Assembly (NCBI RefSeq): GCF_011769525.1
Contig: NZ_CP050440.1
Span: 5,271,501 to 5,335,500, forward strand
Reading direction: 5' to 3'
DNA: 64,000 nt
Source of the DNA: Tolypothrix sp. PCC 7910
GTDB taxonomy: Bacteria > Cyanobacteriota > Cyanobacteriia > Cyanobacteriales > Nostocaceae
Shown here: positions 46,798-55,477 of the stretch, piece after piece
Numbering within the stretch: position 1 is the stretch's first letter
Layout of the letters: each line of letters starts with the position of its first letter
The notes under the pieces: generated by a model
What the model was told of the DNA's origin: nothing
What the model saw: only the letters and a program-made list of their open reading frames with translations
Databases searched by the model: none
Position numbers and translations under genes: made by a program

Positions 46798-47838
46798 TCA
46801 AATACCTGCATGACCGAGCGCTAAACCAGCCACAAGCATTCCTAAGACTAAGAAGGGTTGAGCACTGGCTTGATACTTCACATCGTTCTTTAAAGGGTCA
46901 CGCAAAAAATACATATCTTGGAAAGTAATTTGCGGCAAAATCAACAGTACAAGAATTGCTGCGTACAAATTCTCATGGATACTGACCAGATATGCAGCAA
47001 TAAATCCTTGAAATACATCAATCATCACCACACATATCCAGGCCGCAGTAGTGACACCAAACATTACAGGTAGTGATTGTAATCCTAATTGGCGATCGCC
47101 TTCTACACTCTTAAAGTCATTAACAATGGCAATCCCCAATCCAGCTAAGCTGTAAACCAGGGTGAGAACAATAATTTTCCAATTAAGTTCGCCAAATAAA
47201 GCGTGACCAGCCCACCAAGGTAAAGCAATATAGCTGGCTCCTAAAGCATAGTTCCCTAACCAGCCGTTTTGCTTCAACTTCAGTGGTGGTGCTGAATAGA
47301 TGTAGGCAATAAAAGTACCAAAGACAGCTAATACTGTGATGTTGGGGAAGTCATGACCAGCCCACAAATCCAGTACAAAAGCCAAACCAATACCAGCAAG
47401 TAATAATACAACTATCTGCGTAATTACCTGGGGTACGGAAATAGCACCAGAAGGAATGGGACGGTAAGGCTCGTTAATCGCATCAATTTCGCGATCATAA
47501 AAATCATTGATAGTTTGGGTGTAACCCGTTAGCAAAGGGCCGGAAAGCAACATACAAGCCGCTGCCTTCAAAACATTTTCCAGCGTCCAACTATAGTTAC
47601 CAGAAGAAGCCGCACCGCAGACTACACCCCAAATCAGGGGAATCCAGGTAATCGGCTTCATCAGTTGCAACCGGATTTTCCAAATCGAGGTTTCCCCTGG
47701 CGCTGCGCCTTTCATCCCCAGCAGTTGCCGAGTTTTAGAACTGCGATCGCTAACTGCGGTGATATCTTCAGTAGTATTAACGGACTCTATTGCTTCCGCC
47801 GAATTGGAATTTGGGGTAATGGGAGATGATTCAGACAT
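46798..47838 (-). CDS. chlG: Chlorophyll synthase ChlG
   Basis: A polytopic UbiA-family prenyltransferase of about 346 residues that esterifies chlorophyllide with geranylgeranyl or phytyl diphosphate, the last step of chlorophyll synthesis, in thylakoid or plasma membrane. The prenyl-diphosphate/Mg motif is NDFYDREIDAINEPYRPIPS near residue 110; the second Asp-rich loop is in NDFKSVEGDRQLGLQSLP. About eight or nine membrane helices are visible. I start it at the ATG at 47838 (MSESSPITPN); the open frame continues upstream only through heptamer-repeat sequence giving MPYxxCP-type residues that are not real protein. Downstream of get3d, same strand. Confidence 0.93.
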   Translation of the reverse strand: MSESSPITPNSNSAEAIESVNTTEDITAVSDRSSKTRQLLGMKGAAPGETSIWKIRLQLMKPITWIPLIWGVVCGAASSGNYSWTLENVLKAAACMLLSGPLLTGYTQTINDFYDREIDAINEPYRPIPSGAISVPQVITQIVVLLLAGIGLAFVLDLWAGHDFPNITVLAVFGTFIAYIYSAPPLKLKQNGWLGNYALGASYIALPWWAGHALFGELNWKIIVLTLVYSLAGLGIAIVNDFKSVEGDRQLGLQSLPVMFGVTTAAWICVVMIDVFQGFIAAYLVSIHENLYAAILVLLILPQITFQDMYFLRDPLKNDVKYQASAQPFLVLGMLVAGLALGHAGI

Positions 47839-47845
47839 AAGATTA

Positions 47846-47975
47846 ATTGGGCATTGGGTATAGGGCATGGGGGATGGGGCATAGGGCATGGGGCATAGGG
47901 AATAGGGCATTAAGATTTTTGCCTTCCCTTATTTACCTAGTCCCCAGTCCCCAGTCCCCAGTCCCCAATCCCAAT
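47846..47975. repeat. Two heptamer arrays between chlG and get3d
   Basis: 47846-47912 consists of ggcattg/ggcatgg/ggcatag units; 47937-47975 of ccccagt units. They fill the short gap between get3d and chlG and would be part of the leader of chlG mRNA if transcribed. Confidence 0.85.
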
Positions 47976-47984
47976 ATCTCTAAC

Positions 47985-49085
47985 TTAAAACGAAATGATC
48001 AAATAACTGTTCTGAAACTTCGCCCCAGTAATGGGTTTTCCACTCAAAGAGGGTGGAAGGTCAATATTGCGCCGTTGGTCACCTGCTTCCACAGTCACTT
48101 CCGGCCCATACTGAGTTAGCTTGACTTGTTTTTTGTCAAATCCAGGCAAGAATAGCCGTACCTGACGGTTATGGGTATCTATTTCTATGGGTTTGGGGGC
48201 TTTTAGTGCTTCCTGGGCAAAATTTGGTAGGGCATCCATGAGCGATCGCCATTCACCAGTTGGGGCATCAGGCACTACACTAATGGACAAAGGACTAAAT
48301 TCCTCTGTGAGATTGGGGTTGCCCTCGGAAGAGACAACAATCACACCACCAACCGTCACCCCAATTTGTTGAGCGCTACCCCATAAATAACGGCTGCTTG
48401 CTACATCAATTGGTTCTGGTGTAGTGACCAAAAAAGCAGCAACACGCTGCGGATCGGCAAGAGCAGCTTTACCCTTTTCTAAGAAATTGTTAACTTGATT
48501 AGTTGGTTGAGCGAAGTTATCTGCTGTCCAATTAAAATTGAACAGAGTGCTAATCAGTGGTTGAATCAAAGGCGATTCGGCAATTGTTTTCCCCAAATCT
48601 GAGTTAACAAATAATTGCCGAAAGCGTCGGATATACCAACTCAAAGACTCTGGTAATCCTAACATCCGCAAGCTAGAAGCATCACCTGTGCCATCATAGA
48701 CAATCACGTCATATTTGCCACTGGCATCATATTCACGGATTGCATTTAAGGCCAAAGCGTTATCCATCCCTGGCAATACCACCAATTCTTGACCAAAAAC
48801 ATCTTTAATGATTGGTGTGCGGAGATATTGTGCCTCCAGTTTTTTTACTTCTTCCCATTGCCGTTCTAATAGTACAGATGCTTGAAACTGTACTACTTGC
48901 AAATTGGGAGCAATTTCTTGAGGGTCGGGTGTTAAGGTTGTTTCCAGCAGTATGGGTAATGCTGGCTCTGCAAGTCCTGCGAGAAGTACGCGCTTGCCTT
49001 CGCTAGCCAATAATTTAGCGGCGGCGATCGCAATTTTGGTACGAGCAATGCCACCTTTGCCCAAAAATGTCAATATCAGAGTCAT
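47985..49085 (-). CDS. Get3d (ArsA-fold ATPase with alpha-crystallin-like domain)
   Basis: About 366 residues. The N-terminal 280 or so form an ArsA/Get3-type SIMIBI ATPase: P-loop LGKGGIARTKIA, switch-like VYDGTGDASSLRMLG, and VTTPEPIDVASSRYLW. The C-terminal 80 residues (HNRQVRLFLPGFDKKQVKLTQ) form a small heat-shock/alpha-crystallin-like beta domain, the mark of the Get3d clade found in photosynthetic organisms and proposed to handle hydrophobic or tail-anchored clients. The usual GKT of the P-loop is ART here. ATG at 49085 begins the first beta strand; an upstream in-frame start at 49139 adds 18 residues without domain support. Located between petP and chlG. Confidence 0.85.
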   Translation of the reverse strand: MTLILTFLGKGGIARTKIAIAAAKLLASEGKRVLLAGLAEPALPILLETTLTPDPQEIAPNLQVVQFQASVLLERQWEEVKKLEAQYLRTPIIKDVFGQELVVLPGMDNALALNAIREYDASGKYDVIVYDGTGDASSLRMLGLPESLSWYIRRFRQLFVNSDLGKTIAESPLIQPLISTLFNFNWTADNFAQPTNQVNNFLEKGKAALADPQRVAAFLVTTPEPIDVASSRYLWGSAQQIGVTVGGVIVVSSEGNPNLTEEFSPLSISVVPDAPTGEWRSLMDALPNFAQEALKAPKPIEIDTHNRQVRLFLPGFDKKQVKLTQYGPEVTVEAGDQRRNIDLPPSLSGKPITGAKFQNSYLIISF

Positions 49086-49156
49086 TACTTGATTTCCAGT
49101 TACCGCCGATGTTTTCAACTTCAACTTAGCACTCGGCAAATATTCTGTGCTTCCGC

Positions 49157-49351
49157 CTACTGTACGAGTTTTAGCTCATCTTCAAAAAACCAAGTGGAGA
49201 AATTATCTTCAAATTGCACCACTATACCTACACCACTGCCATCTGTCATTTTGTAGCCGAGGATAGTGCCTACTTGTCCTAATTTTTTTACAACAGCGGG
49301 AGAGACGCGATCGCGCAAACGAAAGACCTTAACCTTCTGTCCGATTTCCAT
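49157..49351 (-). CDS. petP: Cytochrome b6f complex subunit PetP
   Basis: A 64-residue SH3-like protein beginning MEIGQKVKVFRLRDRVSP and ending with FEDNFSTWFFEDELKLVQ. It matches the peripheral PetP subunit of cyanobacterial cytochrome b6f, which binds the cytoplasmic side of the complex and influences electron flow and supercomplex stability. It is the first gene of the run petP-get3d-chlG on the - strand; the gap to get3d is about 70 nt. Confidence 0.9.
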   Translation of the reverse strand: MEIGQKVKVFRLRDRVSPAVVKKLGQVGTILGYKMTDGSGVGIVVQFEDNFSTWFFEDELKLVQ

Positions 49352-49558
49352 GCCTAGATATAATGCAATAAACCAAGTCTCAGTTTAACTGAATCCGTGA
49401 CTCCTCTGTAATACATTTACGATGATGAGGTAATAGGCTTAAGTTACGTCATTTGGCAAGAAGGCATAGATTAGCGATCGCCACAAGCTTATAATGCTAA
49501 ATCAGCTTTGTATATCTTCAGCTAGTATCTCCTTTATCCTTGACATAACAAACTTAAT
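49352..49558. promoter_or_regulatory. Divergent promoter region, petP and polysaccharide cluster
   Basis: About 200 bp between the - strand petP group and the + strand cluster. It is AT-rich with one GCGATCGC site; no clear -10/-35 pair or operator stands out. Confidence 0.3.
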
Positions 49559-49663
49559 ATGGTTATAGAAAGTATTGTAAGCAAAGATTTATTGGAACTA
49601 ATTGATAAATCAATTGGTCTTACAGATGTAATATATGGCAAGAAGCGTACCCAAGTAAGTTAA
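49559..49663 (+). CDS. Possible 34-residue leader peptide or gene relic
   Basis: ATG to TAA, residues MVIESIVSKDLLELID and onward to GKKRTQVS. There is no ribosome-binding site. Its stop overlaps the ATG of the next small frame as TAATG. It could be the N-terminal relic of a broken gene. Not recognised. Confidence 0.2.
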   Translation: MVIESIVSKDLLELIDKSIGLTDVIYGKKRTQVS

Positions 49664-49785
49664 TGACTTTTGTATTGAACAACGTTGAGAGTCAAAAGTT
49701 TTTAATTCTAGGTCAATCAAAAAAATTGCGCTTCAATTTAGATAAAGTTACAGATAAAGTGCCTAGAGATGTTTATTGGTGTTAG
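49663..49785 (+). CDS. Possible 40-residue peptide coupled to the ABC permease
   Basis: Begins in TAATG with the previous frame and stops 3 nt before the permease ATG. Composition is protein-like (KKLRFNLDKVTDKVPRDVYW). The permease has GGGG directly against its ATG, too close for normal initiation, so re-initiation after this frame is plausible. Alternatively, a broken gene remnant. Confidence 0.25.
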   Translation: MTFVLNNVESQKFLILGQSKKLRFNLDKVTDKVPRDVYWC

Positions 49786-49788
49786 GGG

Positions 49789-50595
49789 ATGAGGCTGTCG
49801 CTGAGAAATAATTCATATTGGCCGCAAGTACAACGCTATTTAGAACTGCTGCAAGTTTTGGTAAGCAGAAACTTGAAGGTGCGTTATCGCGGTTCTTTAT
49901 TAGGAGTCTATTGGTCGTTATTAAACCCATTGATTATGACTGGGTTATACACTGCTATTTTTGGAGCGACTTTTGCCTCCTATTATGGCAATTCTATTAT
50001 AAATTACGTTTTAGCAGCCTTTACAGGATTAATAGTAATCAATTTTTTCTCATCTTCCACAGCTCAGGCGTTAGCTAGTGTAGTAGGGAATGGTGCATTA
50101 TTGAATAAAATTCGGCTACCAGTTAGTGTTTTTCCTGTATCAATGGTGGCAGCAAATGTATTTCAATTCTCAGTTGGAGCATTACCTCTACTAGTAATTA
50201 TTACTTTAATAAATTCTAAAAGTTTCATAAATGTAATTGCGTTACTGTTTCCATTTATGGCGCTAGTGTTTGTCTGTATCGGTGTCGGATTTTTAGTTAG
50301 CGCCTTATATGTATTTTTTCGAGATTTACCTTATTTTTACGAGTTAGTTGTGTTTGTAATTTGGATCAGTAGTCCTGTATTTTATCCTGCAGCGATTGTT
50401 CCAAAACAGGTTAAGCAATTTTTAGGATTAAATCCATTATCCCCAATTATTGAAAGTATCCGTCAACTTACATTGTCTGGAGCACTACCAGATTTTAGTT
50501 TGATAGGAAGTGCTTTACTCAGTGGCATAATTATTATGTCATTGGGCTGGGTTTGTTTTCAGTTGTGGCGGCCTCAATTTATGGATTTACTCTAA
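49789..50595 (+). CDS. ABC-2 polysaccharide export permease (Wzm-like)
   Basis: A 268-residue integral membrane protein with six predicted helices and the typical start VQRYLELLQVLVSRNLKVRYRGSLLG. VYWSLLNPLIMTGLYTAIFG matches the ABC2_membrane family permeases that export O-antigen or other lipid-linked polysaccharide. The last helices end in FQLWRPQFMDLL. It abuts the ATPase gene with no gap (stop TAA at 50593-50595, next ATG at 50596), so both are one transporter unit. The ribosome-binding site is unusually close to the start; coupling to the small upstream frame may explain it. Confidence 0.9.
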   Translation: MRLSLRNNSYWPQVQRYLELLQVLVSRNLKVRYRGSLLGVYWSLLNPLIMTGLYTAIFGATFASYYGNSIINYVLAAFTGLIVINFFSSSTAQALASVVGNGALLNKIRLPVSVFPVSMVAANVFQFSVGALPLLVIITLINSKSFINVIALLFPFMALVFVCIGVGFLVSALYVFFRDLPYFYELVVFVIWISSPVFYPAAIVPKQVKQFLGLNPLSPIIESIRQLTLSGALPDFSLIGSALLSGIIIMSLGWVCFQLWRPQFMDLL

Positions 50596-51333
50596 ATGGA
50601 AGTAATTCGTCTGCATCAAGTTTCTTTGTGGAGAAGAACACAAGAAGAATTTTCTTACGATCTCAAAAAGACTCTGTTATCTATTATAGAGGGTAAGTAT
50701 CGCCAACCTGCGAAAAAATTAGTATTAGATAATATTGATTTTGCAGTCGAAGCAGGAGAACAAATAGGTATTATTGGCGCGAATGGCTCTGGTAAATCAA
50801 CCCTACTGAAAGTAATTTCTGGAATTTTACAACCAACTACTGGAAATGTAAAAGTCAAAGGACAAATTGCGCCATTAATAGAGTTAGGAGCAGGGTTTGA
50901 TCCAGAAATTTCTGTTATGGATAATATTCTGCTGTATGGCATTCTACTGGGGTTTTCTCGAGCAGAAATGCTAGAAAGAGCACAGTCAATTTTGGAATTT
51001 GCAGAATTACAGGATTATAGATTAGTTCCAGTGAAAGGCTTATCTTCAGGTATGGTAGCGCGATTGGGGTTTGCTATTGCTACAGATGTCCAACCAGATA
51101 TCTTGATTTTGGATGAGGTTCTTTCAGTAGGAGATGAGAGTTTTAAGAATAAATGTAAGCAAAGAATAGATAAGTTTTGGGATGGCAAAGCTACAGTTTT
51201 AGTAGTTTCTCATGCAATGGAATTTGTACGTGAATCATGCCAGCGAGCTATTTGGCTCAACCAAGGACAAATAAAATTCTGTGGTGATGCTGGTGAAACA
51301 GTTGATCGTTATCTCAGCTTTGTGAACCAATAA
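50596..51333 (+). CDS. ABC transporter ATPase for polysaccharide export (Wzt-like)
   Basis: A 245-residue nucleotide-binding protein with Walker A GANGSGKSTLL near residue 60, the Q-loop region GQIAPLIELGAGFDPEISV typical of O-antigen exporters, signature LSSGMVARLGFAIA, Walker B DILILDEVLSVGD and the H-loop VVSHAMEFV. It has no C-terminal carbohydrate-binding domain (about 250 rather than 400 or more residues), so it is the short Wzt type. It powers the permease encoded immediately upstream. The cluster's transferases follow. Confidence 0.92.
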   Translation: MEVIRLHQVSLWRRTQEEFSYDLKKTLLSIIEGKYRQPAKKLVLDNIDFAVEAGEQIGIIGANGSGKSTLLKVISGILQPTTGNVKVKGQIAPLIELGAGFDPEISVMDNILLYGILLGFSRAEMLERAQSILEFAELQDYRLVPVKGLSSGMVARLGFAIATDVQPDILILDEVLSVGDESFKNKCKQRIDKFWDGKATVLVVSHAMEFVRESCQRAIWLNQGQIKFCGDAGETVDRYLSFVNQ

Positions 51334-51434
51334 ATTTCAAATATTGATAATATTAGCCATATTAGTACCATCGTTGGGCAAAGTTAAATCTTTAGTACAT
51401 GCTTTATATTACAAGTTATATATAGGTGATCTTG

Positions 51435-52721
51435 ATGAATTTGCAAGGAATTAATGTTTTAATAGATGGCTATAATTTAGAACTAAAACAAGGTACTGGT
51501 ATTAAAACTTATGGTATCACCTTAGTTCAGGCTTTATCTTCAATGGGAGTAAATGTAGATATTTTATGTAGCCGTTATACTAATAATCGAGATTCACTTT
51601 TAAGCGAAGCTTTATTTTTTGATACACAAAGTCAAGGTAGCAAATTTTCGCAAATAAAAAATACTATACTTGCATTAAGCCAAAATTTTTATAAAGCTAA
51701 AAAGCTATCTTTTAGCAATTTTGTTATTAAACAAGAATCAGATTTTATTTTTGAATATTTTATCAAATCAGGTGAAATTTTTAATATATCGGGTTGCTAT
51801 AACACAGCCAATAATTTATCCAAATTATTAAAAATAGAAACAAAAATTAATATTGATAAAAAAATAGATATATGGCACGCTACATATCCATTACCTATAA
51901 AAGTTAAAAATGCTAAAAAAATTACTACCATTCATGATTTAATACCTATTAAACTACCTTACGCGACCTTAGACGATAAGAGCTTTTTCTGCAGAAACAT
52001 CCAAAATTCTATTAAAAATTCTGAAATTATTTTAACGATTTCCGAAAATACAAAAAAAGATATTTTAGAATGTTTTGATGTAGAACCTAATAAAATTTAT
52101 GTGACATATCAACCAATGATAGATAAAGCTTCGTCTGTGGACGATGATGTAATTGATGTTATTTTGAAAAAATATAACTTGAACTATAAAAAATATATTC
52201 TTTTTGTAGGCGCTATCGAACCTAAGAAAAATTTAGGCAGACTGATAGATGCTTATAGTGAATTAGACAGTGACATACCACTTGTTATTGTTGGCAAAAA
52301 AGGCTGGCTCTGGGAGAGTGAAATTGGTAAACTAGAAACAGTTTTTGCAGATAAACTAGCAAAAAAAGTCAAGTTATTAGAATATCTACCAAGAAAAGAG
52401 CTAAATTATTTATATAAAGGAGCTTTTTGCTTTGTCTTTCCCTCTTTATATGAAGGGTTTGGATTACCTCCCTTAGAGGCGATGTCTTTTGGCTGTCCAG
52501 TGATTACATCTAATGTTTCTTCTTTACCAGAGGTTTGTGGAGAAGCTGCACTTTATGTAGACCCCTATAATTCAGAGGAAATTAGACAGGCGATTGAAAA
52601 TTTGATGAACAATCCTCAGTTGCCAACACAACTGTCAAAAGCAGGGAAAGAAAGAGTCGAATTATTTAGCCTAGAAAATTATAGTAAAAAAATCTATGAA
52701 GCTTATACAAAAATCCTTTAA
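51435..52721 (+). CDS. Glycosyltransferase family 4, cluster GT 1
   Basis: About 428 residues, GT-B fold. The N-terminal domain begins [21 protein letters not shown] with the Gly-rich acceptor loop. The C-terminal donor domain has [18 protein letters not shown] and the motif [25 protein letters not shown]. It should add a sugar to the exported glycan at the inner membrane. Start ATG at 51435 has AGGTGAT eight nt upstream; a GTG at 51426 would destroy this spacing. The middle (about 70-160) is unusually AT-rich and Lys/Asn-rich ([13 protein letters not shown]), unlike the core genes, suggesting transfer. Followed by an FkbM methyltransferase after 39 nt. Confidence 0.88.
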   Translation: MNLQGINVLIDGYNLELKQGTGIKTYGITLVQALSSMGVNVDILCSRYTNNRDSLLSEALFFDTQSQGSKFSQIKNTILALSQNFYKAKKLSFSNFVIKQESDFIFEYFIKSGEIFNISGCYNTANNLSKLLKIETKINIDKKIDIWHATYPLPIKVKNAKKITTIHDLIPIKLPYATLDDKSFFCRNIQNSIKNSEIILTISENTKKDILECFDVEPNKIYVTYQPMIDKASSVDDDVIDVILKKYNLNYKKYILFVGAIEPKKNLGRLIDAYSELDSDIPLVIVGKKGWLWESEIGKLETVFADKLAKKVKLLEYLPRKELNYLYKGAFCFVFPSLYEGFGLPPLEAMSFGCPVITSNVSSLPEVCGEAALYVDPYNSEEIRQAIENLMNNPQLPTQLSKAGKERVELFSLENYSKKIYEAYTKIL

Positions 52722-52760
52722 AGATACAACGAAAATTTTATAGTTAGGAGTTAAAAACTT

Positions 52761-54011
52761 ATGTCATTTCCAAACAATGATGCATACTGGGCAAACGCAG
52801 CTAAATTTTTAGAGAAAAATCTCAAACTAGATACTAAATTAGTAGCTCCCAATGAATTTAGAGAAAAATTCAAATCTGCAAAACCTTATGTATCAAACTG
52901 GAATAAATCATTGGATGAGTGCCAATGGTTTGTGATCCATAAAGGAATGATGGACAAGATAGGCTATAGTGTCTTAGAAAATATAGTAAACAAATCTACT
53001 CCAGTTTTTGCTAACGAAGTATTTGTAATTTTTTCTCAAGAAATTAATTTACCTGCATTACAATCTGATTTTGTTCATCTAAAAGCATTTTTTGAGCAAA
53101 TGCAGCTTTTAGATAAAACCTCAAAAGAGCCTTTAATAAATTCACAAAATACTAGCTCAAAAAATGTATTTTTTTCGGATATTAAAGATATTGTTTCCTG
53201 TAATCGCACAGAATTAGAGCTAACCTGTCGTGAAATGTCACAGACAGCGTATTTAGGTGATGGGATAGTTCTGTCTCGTGTATTAACTAAATATATGTGC
53301 TATCTTGAAGGCCAAGATTTGAGCCTTACTCCTCATCTTTGCCTCAACGGGTATTGGGAATCATGGATTACTCAGGTAATGATTCAGCAGCTTTTTCCTG
53401 GGAATTATTGTTTAGATATTGGCGCAAATTGTGGATATTATTCCTTAATCATGGCTGATGTTGTTGGTCATACTGGACATGTAATGGCTGTTGAACCAAA
53501 TCCAAGATTAGCTTCTCTTTTAGAGAAAAGCCTGAATGTAAATGGTTTTAGCAAACATAGTATAGTTGTGGAAAAAGCTGTTGCAGATACAAATGGCGCA
53601 CAAGTTAATCTTGTAATTCCCAAAGGTGGTTTTTGGGGAAGTTCAACAATTGCTCAAACTGATATATCAGCAGGAGAGAAGTCTTTTGCAGTTGAGACAG
53701 TTACAGTTGATGAATTAACAAAAGATTGGACTCAAGTTGATTTAATCAAAATAGATGCTGAGGGTGCAGAGGAAGCTATTTGGCGAGGAATGCAGGAGAC
53801 TATAAATAAGAATGAAAATATTATTATAATTATGGAATTTTGTTCTTATCGTGATTATGATGCTAAAGAATTTTTACAGAAAATTCAAGCAGCAGGTTTT
53901 TCAATTAAGTACATTGATAATGATGCAAAAATAAAAAGTCTAAGCATTGAAGATTGTCTTACAGCTAGGTCAGGCGAATACTGGGATCTATTTTTGCAAA
54001 GGGATAATTAA
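52761..54011 (+). CDS. FkbM-type methyltransferase with unknown N-terminal domain
   Basis: A 416-residue protein. Residues 1-115 form a domain I cannot name (FPNNDAYWANAAKFL, LVAPNEFREK, PVFANEVFVIFS) that recurs in the gene at 55478. Residues about 205-400 are a SAM-dependent FkbM-family domain: CLDIGANCGYYSLIMAD (motif I), VEPNPRLASLLEKSL, and DLIKIDAEGAEEAIW. FkbM-type enzymes O-methylate sugar hydroxyls in exopolysaccharides and glycolipids. Ribosome-binding site AGGAG ten nt before the ATG. In the glycan cluster between two glycosyltransferases. Confidence 0.85.
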   Translation: MSFPNNDAYWANAAKFLEKNLKLDTKLVAPNEFREKFKSAKPYVSNWNKSLDECQWFVIHKGMMDKIGYSVLENIVNKSTPVFANEVFVIFSQEINLPALQSDFVHLKAFFEQMQLLDKTSKEPLINSQNTSSKNVFFSDIKDIVSCNRTELELTCREMSQTAYLGDGIVLSRVLTKYMCYLEGQDLSLTPHLCLNGYWESWITQVMIQQLFPGNYCLDIGANCGYYSLIMADVVGHTGHVMAVEPNPRLASLLEKSLNVNGFSKHSIVVEKAVADTNGAQVNLVIPKGGFWGSSTIAQTDISAGEKSFAVETVTVDELTKDWTQVDLIKIDAEGAEEAIWRGMQETINKNENIIIIMEFCSYRDYDAKEFLQKIQAAGFSIKYIDNDAKIKSLSIEDCLTARSGEYWDLFLQRDN

Positions 54012-54027
54012 GGTAAGTACTATAATT

Positions 54028-55134
54028 TTGTCTACTCAAATATTAATTAACCTGTCTGTTATTAGTGGAAAGCCAACAGGCATAACAACCTATGCAAATC
54101 ATCTGTTTCCTTACCTAAAATCTTTAGCACCGACATTACTTACCTCTCAGAGATTTCCTCACTATACTTGCTATTCAATTCCTGGAAATTTAACTCCAGA
54201 CCAAGGCACTCAAGGTCATTTTCGTCGCCTACTTTGGACACAGTTTCAACTGCCGCAAATCTATAAAAAGCTAAAATCTCATTTGTTATTTTCCCCTATA
54301 CCGGAAGCGCCTCTATATACAAATTGTCGTTTTGTTGTGATGTTTCATGACTCGATACCTTTGCGCTTTCCAAAACGCTTTTCACCATTAACGCTATATC
54401 ATCGCTATTATATTCCCCACGTTCTCCAGCAAGCACAACATATTATTTGCAACTCACAATCTACAGCCAAGGACATCATTGATTTTTACCAGATTCCAGC
54501 TAGCAAAATTACTCCTATTCTTCTAGGCTACGATCGCAACCATTTTTGTCCACGCCCAGAAAGATTTGAGCATGAAGGAATGGAAATATATAGAGGTAAT
54601 CGCCCTTATTTTCTCTACATTGGACGGCAAGACCCCTACAAAAATCTACAGCGACTGATTACAGCCTTCAGTAAATTGCCTAACTATCAAGACTACGAAC
54701 TGTGGTTAACCGGGCCAACCGATTCACGTTATACCCCTGTGTTGCAAGCACAAGTCAATGAATTGCAAATCACTAATTTAGTCAAGTTTCTTGATTACGT
54801 TCCTTACAGTGAATTACCAAAAATTATTAATGCTGCTATGGCCCTTGTTTTTCCTAGTTTATGGGAAGGCTTTGGTTTTCCTGCACTTGAGGCAATGGCC
54901 TGTGGTACTCCTGTCATTACTTCTAATATATCTTCTCTACCAGAAGTCACTGGCGATGCAGCTATTCTGATTAATCCTTACAATATTGCAGAAATAGCAG
55001 AAGCAATGCAGACAATAGCCTCCAATTCAGAGTTGCGGTTACGCCTTTCTAATCTAGGAATTGCTAGAGCTAATCAATTTAGCTGGGAAAAGACTGGACA
55101 AGCTACTCTTGAAGTTCTTAAACAATTTATTTAA
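54028..55134 (+). CDS. Glycosyltransferase family 4, cluster GT 2
   Basis: About 368 residues, GT-B fold. SGKPTGITTYANHLFPYL is the acceptor-side loop; the donor domain has YIGRQDPYKNLQRLITAF and PSLWEGFGFPALEAMACGTPVITSN. The open frame begins inside the preceding gene; no ATG lies near the start of homology, so I place the start at TTG 54028 with AAGG about 14 nt upstream, a weak site; coupling to the preceding stop (54009-54011) is possible. The last 25 residues (GIARANQFSWEKTGQATLE) recur in the relic at 56981-57058. Confidence 0.8.
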   Translation: MSTQILINLSVISGKPTGITTYANHLFPYLKSLAPTLLTSQRFPHYTCYSIPGNLTPDQGTQGHFRRLLWTQFQLPQIYKKLKSHLLFSPIPEAPLYTNCRFVVMFHDSIPLRFPKRFSPLTLYHRYYIPHVLQQAQHIICNSQSTAKDIIDFYQIPASKITPILLGYDRNHFCPRPERFEHEGMEIYRGNRPYFLYIGRQDPYKNLQRLITAFSKLPNYQDYELWLTGPTDSRYTPVLQAQVNELQITNLVKFLDYVPYSELPKIINAAMALVFPSLWEGFGFPALEAMACGTPVITSNISSLPEVTGDAAILINPYNIAEIAEAMQTIASNSELRLRLSNLGIARANQFSWEKTGQATLEVLKQFI

Positions 55135-55477
55135 AGCAAGGATTCAGAGTTTTTTATTTATTTTCTATAATCTCTATCTAAAGATAGGTGCATTTTATAT
55201 TTACTAGTAATTATATTTGTTTAACTTGTATTTACTAAAATATTAAGGTTATAGTGTTTCGTAAAGAAATAAAATACAACTAAGGTTAGTATTTCTTCAA
55301 CCATCGCTCATTATTTCAATAATTACTATATCTTGAAGTAAGTAAATATAATTTTGTGTAATTAAGCAAAGTCGTAGATAATTTTTACACACAATATATT
55401 GACAGTTTTAAATAATATTAATAATAACAATTTTATATTACACTGCTATTGATAGGTAATTGATAGTAGGTGATTGT
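55135..55477. other. AT-rich gap within the polysaccharide cluster
   Basis: About 340 bp, roughly 75% AT, no frame or hairpin of note. Perhaps holds an internal promoter for the methyltransferase gene. Confidence 0.4.

Noticed and set aside
47839-47910. N-terminal extension of chlorophyll synthase
   Set aside because: The 24 extra residues are a translation of heptamer repeats (MPY/CP units) and precede the conserved start.
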